DNA of 64,000 bases from Gonatopus flavifemur (GCA_018340375.1 JAFFJZ010000084.1:372001-436000); one strand, 5' to 3'; counted from the stretch's first letter, positions 23,601-34,336 are shown. The notes: generated by a model from the sequence alone, not told the origin. Made by a program: numbers and translations.

Positions 23601-24436
23601 CTAGTGCTGCGACATTTATTCCTAAAGAAAATAGGAGAATAGGGACGAATTTGTACAAAGATATGTCTATCTTTACAGCAGAAACAATTGCAATATTAAA
23701 TGCATTAGAATATGTTATGAATATGGAGAAAAAAACAAATTATATTATTATGACAGACTCATTAAGTGTAGTACAGGCACTGAGAAATAATAATATTGAC
23801 GTCCATAAAAATCTGTACATATACAAATGTAGAAAATTATATATGGATTTTAGGAATAAGTGGCAGGACCAGGCTAGAATTGTAATGGCATGGATTCCCT
23901 CTCATCAGGAGATAAATGGGAATGAAATTGTAGATGAAATGGCTAGAAGTTTTAACGGAATCATTGATAATACATTCCTTGTCCCTCCGGGAGATTATAA
24001 ACTGAAGTTGAAGGAAACAATGCTTACAAAAACAGAGAAATTAATTAAAGATCAAGGAAAATATAAAGGAATAAGTTACTGTAATGAATTATTTAAGGGT
24101 ATAAGGAAGGTGTGGTATAAGAAATTCAATCTTCCTAGGTTCTTTGTAACTTGTATAAACCGATTAAGGTCTAATCACTATAATTTAAGAGAATCCCTAT
24201 ATAGAATTAATATGGTAGATGATCCGATGTGCGTATGCCAGGAAGAAATTGAAACCGCTGATCATGTACTTTTTGAATGCCGGAAGTATGAGGAGGAAAG
24301 GAAGGTAATGGCGGAACAATCTAAAAGGTTAGGGCGAACAATACCGGACGAGGTGTTTCCGTTACTGAAAGAAAATGATACTAGAGTATTAAGTATAATA
24401 GTTAGTTTCTTTGAAAGAATTAATGTTATAATTTGA
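20659..24436 (+). pseudogene. LINE ORF2: APE endonuclease, RT, RNase H; three lesions
   Basis: The ATG at 20659 opens the endonuclease (VVSWNARSLVNKR, AAITETWH, GDMNAHNRLW, SDHFPIEM). An eight-G run at 20858-20865 carries one extra G and shifts the frame; the product resumes at VAIFIQKS. RT follows (SAPGVDGIEYEMIR, NGFRKGRGCSDN, AAFLDVSSAYDNV, GLPQGAVISPILY, VIFADDIGIY), with an in-frame TAA at 22523-22525 between palm motifs. RNase H comes next, with FTNGSG in place of the usual TDGS, so the first catalytic Asp is Asn, while AETIA, MTDSLS and GNEIVDEMA remain. A Cys/His cluster near the end (CVCQEE...HVLFEC) is typical. Catalytically dead as it stands. Confidence 0.93.
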
Positions 24437-24537
24437 ATGTAGAGATAAGTACAAATTAAATATATGGTGTAAAAGTTTTGTGTCAAATAAGAGTTGTAAC
24501 GTCTTGGAGATACAATAAATTGAAAAAAAAAAAAAAA

Positions 24538-25474
24538 CTACGAATAATTATTTTTACTATTATATGTTTGTAACGAGTGAATTTTTTTTGTGGTTCAATT
24601 TCAAGAACTATTGATAGTGTGCATATACATGAATTTCAATCTGTTCAATGGAGATTCAATAAACAATTAACAAATTCGTGGGCATTTGAACGCACAAAAT
24701 GTGTTCGATGACAACAAGTCTATTTAACTCATTTAAATTCCTAAATATGTTTCAATATAAAATATCTCTACTCCAACTCCAACATAACTTGGTTGTCAAG
24801 TATCTCCATTTTAAGATATCTTTATGTATAAATATTTCTACTTGACAATATTTTGTATTTTGAATAATTTTGTTTTCAAATATATCTGGTTTCGCACAAT
24901 CCTCCCCTGATATACGTTCATTGTAGAATATCACTATTTTAATGCAATTATGTTCTTAAATATCTTCATTTCCAAATCTCTTCATGTCTGAATATTTCCA
25001 TATGTCCCTATATCTATTAATCAATACCTCCAATTTCAACTATGAAGTATTTGTACATACAAATATTTAAGACCGTGGGTAAAAAAAATCCATTGAACCT
25101 GAAAAATGAAATTTCATGAGATTTGGCGACCCTGCTTGAAGAATCCTATCATTTCTTATTAAAGGGACAAAATTCCGATTCAAATTCAATGAGCATTGAT
25201 CAGTTTAAATCAGAATTTTGTCCGTTTTATCGGTATGAATGGGATCTTTTCATTAGGGGAGAATCAACAGTTTCTTTCAACCAGGGAGATGGACATATTA
25301 GATAATACAGATATGTTGATATGAGATATTTTATAATAAACATATTTGGAAATGGACTTATTTTCCAATGAAGTTATCAACTAACCGAGATATTTGAAAA
25401 TAGGGAAATGCACGGCCGTTTATCTCCCCATTTCCCCTGTATGAAATCCTAATTAATCCATTGCAAATTTCGCA
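24538..25474. other. Non-coding, AT-rich, between LINE and hAT transposase
   Basis: From about 24745 to 25070 short related blocks (AATATCTCYATTT-like) recur in a loose tandem fashion. At 25165-25230 GGACAAAATTCCGATT faces AATCAGAATTTTGTCC, a small inverted repeat. No gene is supported; the 60-codon frame at 25123 overlaps that inverted repeat and is not protein-like. Confidence 0.45.
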
Positions 25475-26899
25475 ATGGATAGAGGTGTTGGTGAATTGTG
25501 TACACATGATCAAAGCGATGGATATGAAACGGAATCCAAGAATGATACAAAGAAAAGAAACAGAAGTACCAAAAGATTATGTACATTCCGCGAGAATTGG
25601 TTACAAGAAGATATATTTGGCCAATGGTTGAAAGTATGCAGAAATAACAAACACAAAGCTTTTTGTCAGTACTGCAATAAGGAATTTTCTATCGCTCATG
25701 GAGGCCGTACTGATGTTGTTCAACATTCAAAAACAGTTGATCATAATAAGAGGAAACGCGATAGTGCTCCTACAAGATCAATTACGAATTTTTTGCCCAC
25801 ACTTAATTCTGTAGAATGTGACGAAGTATCTCTTGCTGTGCTAATGAAAGGATACCAGTGCGTGAAACATAATTCCTCTTATAATTCAATGGATTGTGGT
25901 AACGAATTGACACGTCAATTATTTGAAGACTCTAAAATTGCTGCAAAATTCACAGGTGGTCGAACGAAAGCAGAGGCAATAGTAACAATATTCTGGGACC
26001 TTATTCCGTTAATGAGATATCGGATTATATAAAATGTGACAACTCTTTTTACTCTGTCAGTACTGACACTTCCAACAAAGGAAACCGAAAGTTTTATCCA
26101 ATTTGTGTTCAATATTTCACCAAAGAAGATGGTATTTGCGTGAAATTATTAGATTTCATTGAAGAACCCCATGAAACTGCTGATGCTATATCAGGTTGCA
26201 GTGTTAAAACTCTGGACAAATTTGGATTAAATATAAGAAATGTATCGGCATTTTGAGCTGACAATACTAATTCCAATTTCAGAAAAAACCGTTCGGCGTA
26301 TACGTTATTGGAGGAACATAATTCTCGAATATTCAAATCTGGCTGTGTAGCTCATGTTGCCAATAATGCTTTTCGACATTCCATGGAAGTTTTAAACGTT
26401 GATGTTCACCGAGAAACATAAAATGTATCTTTTTGGCTCGGTCCAAATTCCTGGCAAATGAAACAGAGAAAACTGTAATGTTTCATATGAAAAATGTAAT
26501 GATTACATATTATGTCATTATTACATTTGATGATATGAAACATTACAGTTTTCTCTGTTTTATTTGCCAGGAATTTGGGACCGAGCCGAACAGTACATTT
26601 CATCTTTCTCAGTGTTGAAACAATTGTTCTCAAAGTCTTTTCTCACTTTTCACATTCAGCTTTGAAAAGGGTTGAGCTACAAGAATTCTCCTCATTTGTT
26701 GATATCGAATGGAAAGAATTGATCAAGCATGTTACAACAAGGTGGCTCTCTCTTGGTCCAGCCATCGATAGAATCATTGAAAACTGGTCAGCTCTTATAT
26801 CGCATTTTTGTTCCCTTGGGGATGAATGTCCACAGAGAATCAAATCATTGTTGCAAATCAATGAATTGATTATTGATGACATAACTGATCACGACAATG
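25475..26899 (+). pseudogene. hAT transposase, 5' part (BED-type finger and core)
   Basis: The ATG at 25475 opens a frame with a BED-like zinc finger around residues 50 to 95 (WLKVCRNNKHKAFCQYCNKEF...HSKTVDH). It runs on through KHNSSYNSMDCGNEL and KFTGGRTKAEAIV. A shift near 26000 is followed by YSVSTDTSNK, which holds the expected first catalytic Asp. A TGA at 26254-26256 precedes ADNTNSNF. A MITE (26407-26614) splits the next block and the Transib begins at 26900. After the MITE, HVTTRWLSLGPAIDRI marks the insertion-domain end. The frame is dead through at least four lesions. Confidence 0.85.
26407..26614. mobile_element. CACTG-end palindromic MITE in the hAT gene, 208 bp
   Basis: It starts CACCGAGAAACATAAAATGT, and its reversed right end starts CACTGAGAAAGATGAAATGT. 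The whole element folds on a centre near 26510. TT flanks both ends (26405-26406, 26615-26616). Removing it with one TT joins GTTGATGTT to GAAACAATT and restores the transposase frame (VDVETIVLK), which fixes the ends exactly. Confidence 0.9.
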
Positions 26900-27359
26900 C
26901 ACAGTGGTGGAAATCAGGAATTTAGTGTTCATAATCTACCACAGGTCGGATTCTCGACTGATTTTGATGAATTTTTTTTTGAAATACTCAGAATTAAATT
27001 CTCAAGAGAACTGTCCATTCCGATTTTTGAATTTTTTTTTTTATCATGAGAATAAATGAACGAATAGTTGAGAAAAATCTTCAATTTCAGGTATTTGAGC
27101 TTGTATCTTTCGGAAAAATCTTGGGATGACGTTACTATTCAGCGAGATTATTGCAGGTATGCTCGTTGAACATGAATAGTTTGAATGATTGCGAATCCGA
27201 TTATTATAAACAATTTTATAAACAATTTTCATGAGGAAATAAGGAATTCTAATAATTCTGGTTGTAAAAACATGTTCTTTCGATTTTAATTACTTGGAAT
27301 CATCATGAGAAACGTTGTTCGTAGAGGGGGAGAGGCAAAAGTTAACATTCATCATTTGT

Positions 27360-27700
27360 TATGAACAATTTTATAAACAAATTCTGAACTGAGAGGTTTT
27401 TTGATGGAAAAAATGTTTTTTTTTTCGTATTTATTGAGAGTTATCATTGAAGTCACAGTCTGTGATAAAATTTCAGCGACACCCAACAATAATATCATTG
27501 TTATTAACAATTTATAAACAAATTCTGACCTGAGAGGTTTTGATTGGGAAAAAAGTGTTTCTCTTTCATATTTATTCAGGGTTATCATTGGAATCACAGT
27601 CTGTAATGAAATTTCAGCAACTTCCAACAATAATCATTGTCATCAATAGTTTTATAAACGAATTATAAATTGAGAAATTTTTGAAAGGCAGACAAATTTC
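27360..27700. repeat. Short array of the 141-bp repeat, left arm
   Basis: Two full units and one diverged unit (core AACCTCTCAGTTCAGAATTTG on the other strand) lie here. The right arm has about six, so the arms differ mainly in repeat number. Confidence 0.85.
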
Positions 27701-27914
27701 ACTTCGTCGTATCTAGTGAGAATCACCATGAACATTTGTAGGCTATGGAGGTATTTCAGATGAAATTGATATTCATAATTATTATAAACAATTTATAAAC
27801 GAATTCTGTACTGAAAAACTTGGTGATAGAAACCTGTATGGAAAATTTTCTTCGAAGAATCTCTGAAAGTTGGAATTTTCTTTGGATATTGCTGGGAGCC
27901 TCAGAGTATTTCTG

Positions 27915-28084
27915 CACTGAGAGAAAATTCTGTACATGAAAATGAGCCCAAGTACAGTTTTTAGTCATTGTAGCTATATTTTCACTATCACCGCGATTTC
28001 CATAGCTATTTCAATGGAAGATATGGCTACTGTAACTACAAAAATGTTTTCGGGCTCAATTTCAGCTACACTCTTCTTTCAGTG
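27915..28084. mobile_element. CACTG-end MITE inside Transib left arm, 170 bp
   Basis: The ends CACTGAGAGAAAATTC and (reversed) CACTGAAAGAAGAGTG are flanked by TG (27913-27914, 28085-28086), with a palindromic interior sharing GAGCCC and TGTAGCTA blocks. The same copy is present in the right arm at 31809-31978. Confidence 0.85.
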
Positions 28085-28833
28085 TGTAAGGTTTTGAGAA
28101 ATTCTAAAAATTTTACATTTTGAGAAGAGAAAAAAATATCTGCTTTACGTATTCAATACTCATTATAATAAAACTGACGATTTTTAAAAAGATTTTTGCA
28201 GAAGTTAGCACTAAACTGTTTGTTCACAGTTTTTCGATGGAAGAAAAATATTCTCTCTTCCGTAACTATTGGAAATCATTGTCGTATAAATGAGACTCAA
28301 TGGAAATTAACATTTCGCATTTTGAACCCTAAAGCTGACCCTTTTGCGGATGGTAGAATCATCATTTTCTCATAGTAATCTTTGAAAATCAAGATGAAAT
28401 TCCTGATTGATAAAAAGTCATATTGATATTGAGTGTGCTAACAATTTTATGGCTTATCGTCCGGGAAGAAAATTTAGATTTGATCAAATCTAACAACTTT
28501 GTGTATCTTTCTTATATCATCAGACATGATGATACATGAGTATACATGATTATACATGATTATACATGATGATATATGATAAAATCTGAAAATTTTAACA
28601 TTCATAAATTAACGATTTGATAAATATATAATGGAACTTACCTTCATTTTCCAATCATGATCAGATTTTTCCTCAACCAATGCACATCACCCATAGGAAT
28701 CATACAGATAACGAATTCACGTGTCCTACTTCCCTCTCGTAGGAAATAACAATTCCCCTAATTCACACCAAACAGTTCACATTATCTCGCTCGTAACAAA
28801 AGCATCATATTCAAGGGGAATTTCAGTGTATAT

Positions 28834-30573
28834 TCAATTAAACTCATTTTCGAGTACAAACTTTTCCATCAATTGTTCAATTCCTGGATCAAGATCAGTT
28901 GGATTTCTGATCCATTCACGCGTCAAAGATGCGATGTAGAGATCCGAGGATACCAGAAGTTTATGGATGAGGTCTTCTACAATATGTAATCGAGAAATTT
29001 TCCGTGTATTGAATTCTCGAATGTGTTTGATATCCTTATTGCGGGCCTCAGAAGCTTCTTCCGAATACATGCTGATAGGCAACAGAAAATTGTCCATAAC
29101 TTTTCCTCCATGTAACAATATTTTGTGGACACTAGAAGGCATGTAGAACCAAGGATACAATTGTACTTGTAGTTCTGCTGTCTTGAAGGCAGAATCATTA
29201 AAAAAATCGGAAGGAATCTTTTCGCTGGTTGTCAACATTTGTAAAATTTGTTCAAACTTTCTTATTGATATTCCGTTCACTCCTGTTATTTTTGCTGTTT
29301 CCTCAGTGTCAGCGAGAAACCTACGAGCTGTATTGCCACAATTGGAATTTCCAGATCCTTGACGTGGTTGATCAACAATCAATCCCATTCTCTCTTTGAA
29401 TTCTGCACAAATTCTTCGTTTAGCATCTTGCATTATTTTTTTATCCTCGGGGTTCTCTACTCTCCACTTACAAATTTCTATTCGGTATGCGATATGCAGG
29501 ATACACTGCATGAATCTTATCCGAGCGTGCAAAGTGGAAAGACCAAATTCCAAATTAGATTTTATAATTGGCTTTTGTTTGAGACGATCCAGATTATTCA
29601 TTTCTGATGGTTTCGCTCTGCAAATGTAACAAGTGGAGGCTGATGGAGTATCAGTCAGTGCCTTACAAACTTTACCATCCACCATAGTTAATTTCATTTC
29701 GGTTTCAATTATATATTTACAGTTCATCGCAGAAATTATAGTGGGCTGAAGTCTCTGAATTTGAGATTTGATGTTATCTATCTCTGATTGAATGATTTCA
29801 TCGGTTTCCTTGGCAAATTTGATCATTATTGGAATACAACGTTTTGCCGAAGAAGTATGAGGATTCATCCATACTATTTCAGATGTGTCTCTTACTCTGA
29901 AGCAGGTAGGTGCCATTGACGATGTCAAAATATGATCGTCCGATAAATTTTCATCACTGAATTTCTGGTTGTATCTCACATCAGTTGACAATCCGTCAAT
30001 TCCATATTTCATTTCCAATTGTAGATGAATAATTTTTGATCTCTTGTCTGGAGTTGGGAGACATAAACTGGGATCTTTGAAGATTCTTTGAATTGAATGA
30101 TCAATGAGACATTGAATTCCGATGTTACTTTGTGCTTCACTTATATCAATTTTCGAAGGATAACATTCTTTTTCTGCTGACAGTATTCGATCATACGAAG
30201 GGTAAATATTCGCATTTCTCAATTTTGCTTGTGATTGAATAATTTCGTATTGATATTTCGATAATTTCACTTCTTCCATGGAAGCTAGAGCTTCTTCTGG
30301 AGAGTATGCAACATGTGATTCTAACTCAGATTGCTTAGAAATGTTGCAATTCTTGATACTATCAGCATTTAAAAGAGTCATGATATCGTTTGCTATTTTT
30401 TTCTGTCCATTTTTACGCAAGACTCGAAGAAATGTCTCCTGAATTTCAGCGGCTGTGAAATTTTCTTCAATGGACAATGATCTTCGTCTCTTAGTCGGAG
30501 TAGAAGTATCCTCAAATGTTTCGGAAGAAATCATTCTTTTCCCTGGCTTTGCTTTGAATTCCGAGAAAGACAC
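28834..30573 (-). CDS. Transib (RAG1-like) transposase, 579 codons open
   Basis: This is a DDE-type transposase predicted to cut at CACAGTG ends in the nucleus. Residue numbers count from 30573, which is GTG; the first ATG is residue 14 and the frame stays open upstream to near 30670 without an ATG, so the true start is missing or on another exon. Asp193 lies in GIDGLSTDVRYNQKF, Asp299 in TMVDGKVCKALT, a CxxC in STCYICRAKPSEMNN (residues 315-318), GLIVDQP then GNTARRF (413-419), LYPWFYMPSSVHKILLHG (472-489), and the Glu cluster in SEEASEARNKD (504-514). These match Transib landmarks and, more remotely, the RAG1 core. There are no internal stops. Activity is doubtful because the N-terminus is absent. 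Confidence 0.87.
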   Translation of the reverse strand: MSFSEFKAKPGKRMISSETFEDTSTPTKRRRSLSIEENFTAAEIQETFLRVLRKNGQKKIANDIMTLLNADSIKNCNISKQSELESHVAYSPEEALASMEEVKLSKYQYEIIQSQAKLRNANIYPSYDRILSAEKECYPSKIDISEAQSNIGIQCLIDHSIQRIFKDPSLCLPTPDKRSKIIHLQLEMKYGIDGLSTDVRYNQKFSDENLSDDHILTSSMAPTCFRVRDTSEIVWMNPHTSSAKRCIPIMIKFAKETDEIIQSEIDNIKSQIQRLQPTIISAMNCKYIIETEMKLTMVDGKVCKALTDTPSASTCYICRAKPSEMNNLDRLKQKPIIKSNLEFGLSTLHARIRFMQCILHIAYRIEICKWRVENPEDKKIMQDAKRRICAEFKERMGLIVDQPRQGSGNSNCGNTARRFLADTEETAKITGVNGISIRKFEQILQMLTTSEKIPSDFFNDSAFKTAELQVQLYPWFYMPSSVHKILLHGGKVMDNFLLPISMYSEEASEARNKDIKHIREFNTRKISRLHIVEDLIHKLLVSSDLYIASLTREWIRNPTDLDPGIEQLMEKFVLENEFN

Positions 30574-31808
30574 AACGAAATCAGTACCTAACCACTTTTC
30601 GAATTTCTTCTCAAATTGACTCTTCGTATAGAAACACTGTTTCCATATTTTGTTGCTAGTCGTTGATATTATTCAATTCGAAAAAACAAGGATTATCGAT
30701 TCAAAACCGTGATAGATGAGTTAATTTCGTACAGACAATCTCACATATGATGCTTCTGATCGTGTTTTGTTATAAATTCGCGTGGACCCAAAGTTATGGA
30801 CAATTTTCTGTTGCCTATCAGCATGTATTCGGAAGAAGCTTCTGAGGCCCGCAATAAGGATATCAAACACATTCGAGAATTCAATACACGGAAAATTTCT
30901 CGATTACATGTTGTAGAAGACCTCATCCATAAACTTCTGGTATCCTCGGATCTCTACATCGCATCTTTGACGCGTGAATGGATCAGAAATCCAACTGATC
31001 TTGATCCAGGAATTGAACAATTGATGGAAAAGTTTGTACTCGAAAATGAGTTTAATTGAATATACACCGAAATTCCCCTTGAATATGATGTTTTTGTTAC
31101 GAGCGAGATAATGTGAACTGTTTGGTGTGAATTAGGGTAATTGTTATTTCCTACGAGAGGGAAGTAGGACACGTGAATTCGTTATCTGTATGATTCCTAT
31201 GGGTGATGTGCATTGGTTGAGGAAAAATCTGATCATGATTGGAAAATGAAGGTAAGTTCCATTATATATTTATCAAATCGTTAATTTATGATTGTTGAAA
31301 TTTTCAGATTTCATCATATATCATCATGTATAATCATGTATAATCACGTATACTCATGTATCATCATGTCTGATGATATAAGAAAGATACACAGAGTTGT
31401 TAGATTTGATCAAATCTAAATTTTCTTCCCGGACGATAAGCCATAAAATTGTTAGCACACTCAATATCAAAATGACTTTTTATCAATCAGGAATTTCATC
31501 TTGATTTTCAAAGATTACTATGAGAAAATGATGATTCTACCGTCCACAAAAGGGTCAGCTTTAGTGTTCAAAATGCGAAATGTTAATTTCCATTGAGTTT
31601 CATTCATACGACAATGATTTCCAATAGTTACGGAAGAGAGAATATTTTTCTTCCATCGAAAAACTGTGAACAAACAGTTTAGTGCTCACTTCTGCAAAAA
31701 TCTTTTTAAAAATCGTCAGTTTTATTATAATGAGTATTGAATACGTAAAGCAGATATTTTTTTCTCTTCTCAAAATGTAAAATTTTTAGAATTTCTCAAA
31801 ACCTTACA

Positions 31809-31978
31809 CACTGAAAGAAGAGTGTAGCTGAAATTGAGCCCGAAAACATTTTTGTAGTTACAGTAGCCATATCTTCCATTGAAATAGCTATGGAAATCGC
31901 GGTGATAGTGCAAATATAGCTACAATGACTAAAAACTGTACTTGGGCTCATTTTCATGTACAGAATTTTCTCTCAGTG
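31809..31978. mobile_element. CACTG-end MITE, right-arm copy
   Basis: It is the mirror copy of 27915-28084, same length and same flanks. Its presence in both arms means it was in the element before the arms were duplicated. Confidence 0.85.
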
Positions 31979-32259
31979 CAGAAATACTCTGAGGCTCCCA
32001 GCAATATCCAAAGAAAATTCCAACTTTCAGAGATTCTTCGAAGAAAATTTTCCATACAGGTTTCTATCACCAAGTTTTTCAGTACAGAATTCGTTTATAA
32101 ATTGTTTATAATAATCATGAATATCAATTTCATCTGAAATACCTCCATAGCCTACAAATGTTCATGGTGATTCTCACTAGATACGACGAGGTGAAATTTG
32201 TCTGCCTTTCAAAAATTTCTCAATTTATAATTCGTTTATAAAACTATTGATGACAATGA

Positions 32260-33100
32260 TTATTGTTGGAAGTTGCTGAAATTTCATTACAGACTGTGAT
32301 TCCAATGATAACCCTCAATAAATATGAAAGAGAAACACTTTTTTCCCAATCAAAACCTCTCAGGTCAGAATTTGTTTATAAATTGTTAATAACAATGATA
32401 TTATTGTTGGGTGTCGCTGAAATTTTATCACAGACTGTGGCTTCAATGATAACTCTCAATAAACGAAAAAAAAAACATTTTTTCCATCAAAAAACCTCTC
32501 AGTTCGGAATTTGTTTATGAAATTGTTCATAACAATAATATTATTGTTGTATGTTGCTGAAATTTCATGACTGACTGTGACTCCAATGATAACTCTCAAT
32601 AAATACGAAAAAAAAACGAAATTTTTTCCATCAAAAAAGCTCTCAGTTCAGAATTTGTTTATAAAATTGTGTATAACAATAATATTATTGTTGGATGTTG
32701 CTGAAATTTCATGACTGACTGTGACTCCAATGATAACTCTCAATAAATACGAAAAAAAACGAAATTTTTTCCATCAAAAAACCTCTCAGTTCAGAATTTG
32801 TTTATAAAATTGTTTATAACAATAATATTATTGTTGGATGTTGCTGAAATTTCATGACTGACTGTGACTTCAATGATAACTCTCAATAAATACGAAAAAA
32901 AAACATTTTTCCCATCAAAAAACCTCTCAGTTCGGAATTTGTTTATGAAATTGTTTATAACAATAATATTATTGTTGTATGTTGCTGAAATTTCATGACT
33001 GACTGTGACTCCAATGATAACTCTCAATAAATACGAAAAAAAACGAAATTTTTTCCATCAAAAAACCTCTCAGTTCAGAATTTGTTTATAAAATTGTTCA
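32260..33100 (+). repeat. Expanded 141-bp tandem array
   Basis: Units containing GATAACTCTCAATAAATACG begin near 32307, 32448, 32590, 32731, 32873 and 33015, a step of about 141 bp. Later units are nearly identical to each other, the sign of recent local expansion. Confidence 0.9.
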
Positions 33101-33561
33101 TAACAAATGATGAATGTTAACTTTCGCCTCTTCCCCTCTACGAACAACGTTTCTCATGATGATTCCAAGTAATTAAAATCGAAAGAACATGTTTTTACAA
33201 CCAGAATTATTAGAATTCCTTATTTCCTCATGAAAATTGTTTATAAAATTGTTTATAATAATCGGATTCGCAATCATTCGAACTATTCATGTTCAACGAG
33301 CATACCTGCAATAATCTCGCTGAATAGTAACGTCATCCCAAGATTTTTCCGAAAGATACTAGCTCAAATACCTGAAATTGAAGATTTTTCTCAACTATTT
33401 ATTTATTCATTCTCATGATAAAAGGAAATTTGAAAATCGGAATCAACAGTTTTCTTAAGAATTCAATTCTGAGTATTTCAAAAGAAAATTTATCAAAATC
33501 GGTCAAGAATTACGACCTGTGGTGGATTATGAACACTCAATTCCTGATTTCCACCACTGTG

Positions 33562-34336
33562 CAATGGTGAAGTGATCATCACACTCCATTTTGTTAGCAA
33601 TGTCTACTCAATTTTTGAATCAGCTAGTGGAAGTTCGCAGACTGAACAAACTACATCAACTGAGCTTTTCGACATTATGAGCACCCTGTTGAATAAAATA
33701 CAAAGTCGACTTGAAGACAAATTTTTTGGATCTTTCACTGCTCAAAAATTTTCAATCATTAAAAAAGGCCTCAAGGACCGTCTACTAATCAACTTTTGTC
33801 GTTTCCTAGAAACGATTAACTACTTGAATAAATGGTTCAATTTTTCGGGAGATAATCCATTATGTAGTATTAGATTGTTCAAATTATCCGAGGTTCCAAA
33901 ATTTACGGATTATCAAAATGCTGTGTCCACGTTGAAACTTGATGATGATATAACAATTGATGATATGTATTAAGAATTTTGTATCGTCAAGGGTTTGATG
34001 TCAATAATATATACCAAAGATATGGACGTTGCTTCCAAATGGAAGTATATATTCCAAAATTGTCCAGAAACTTTACCGAATTTGTTCAAAGTAGTTTCCT
34101 TCTGTCTGAGTATACCATCATCGACTGCATTTGTTGGAAGAGTTTCTTCACAAGTGACTTTGGAGTGGACCAACATCCAGAATGGATGTTCTACAGGATT
34201 AATAGAAAATGAACTCATAATGTCATTCAATTCTTCCGGGCTTACTTGTACGCAATTCATGGAAAAGATTAAGATGTCTAAAGATTATGAGAGAATTATG
34301 AAAAATGTATCATCAGATATGAAATATGAATCTTAA
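33562..34336 (+). pseudogene. hAT transposase, 3' part (dimerisation domain)
   Basis: The coding sequence continues from the Transib insertion point: VIITLHFVSNVYSIFESASG, then to about 33973. A shift near 33975 leads to the frame ending at 34336, with CLSIPSSTAFVGRVSS and LIENELIMSFN. That is the C-terminal hAT dimerisation block, where SIPSSNAFVERVFS is the family pattern. Here Gly replaces the usual Glu. The right terminus of the element follows 84 bp downstream. Confidence 0.85.

Larger units (their letters stand above)
18923..24537 (+). mobile_element. Near full-length LINE with poly(A) and 11-bp duplication
   Basis: The target site AACTACGAATA occurs at 18912-18922 and again at 24536-24546 directly after a run of 15 A (24523-24537), with AATAAA at 24514-24519. 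The element therefore spans about 5.6 kb, with 5' leader, ORF1 (18993), ORF2 (20659) and a short 3' UTR. It carries APE endonuclease, RT and RNase H, which places it in the large I/Jockey-related group that keeps RNase H. Only three obvious lesions suggest a fairly young insertion. Confidence 0.95.
26900..29104. repeat. Left arm of the Transib palindrome
   Basis: This arm contains the terminal sequence, two to three units of the 141-bp repeat, a CACTG MITE (27915-28084), 3' UTR sequence and the last 87 codons of the transposase. It is mirrored by 30788-33561 with only scattered differences. The inner breakpoint lies at the shared AAAGTTATGGACAATTTTC. Confidence 0.92.
26900..33561 (-). mobile_element. 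Transib element with giant inverted ends, 6662 bp
   Basis: Both termini read CACAGTGGTGGAAATCAGGAA going inwards, flanked by CAATG at 26895-26899 and 33562-33566. CACWRTG-type ends with 5-bp duplications are the mark of Transib transposons, relatives of RAG1. The minus-strand frame 30573-28834 is a Transib-type transposase. The left arm is 26900 to about 29104; the right arm, about 30788 to 33561, is its reverse complement with extra tandem units. The spacer holds the rest of the transposase. The right arm therefore repeats the element's own 3' end in place of a 5' end. Removing the element and one CAATG restores the hAT reading frame (DNGEVIITLHF). Confidence 0.88.
30788..33561. repeat. Right arm of the Transib palindrome
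   Basis: It is the reverse complement of 26900-29104. It carries a second copy of the last 87 transposase codons (30796-31059, plus strand, one residue different: HVVED for HIVED) and the 3' UTR. Its MITE is at 31809-31978 and its 141-bp array is longer. It ends in the same CACAGTG terminus. Confidence 0.92.

Noticed and set aside
26900..26945. A full recombination signal sequence (heptamer plus nonamer) at the Transib end
   Set aside because: The heptamer-like CACAGTG is present, but no A-rich nonamer-like block follows at 12 or 23 bp on either end, so only the heptamer similarity is claimed.
27360..33100. CRISPR array from regularly spaced repeats
   Set aside because: Units are contiguous 141-bp tandem copies without spacers, in a eukaryotic transposon.
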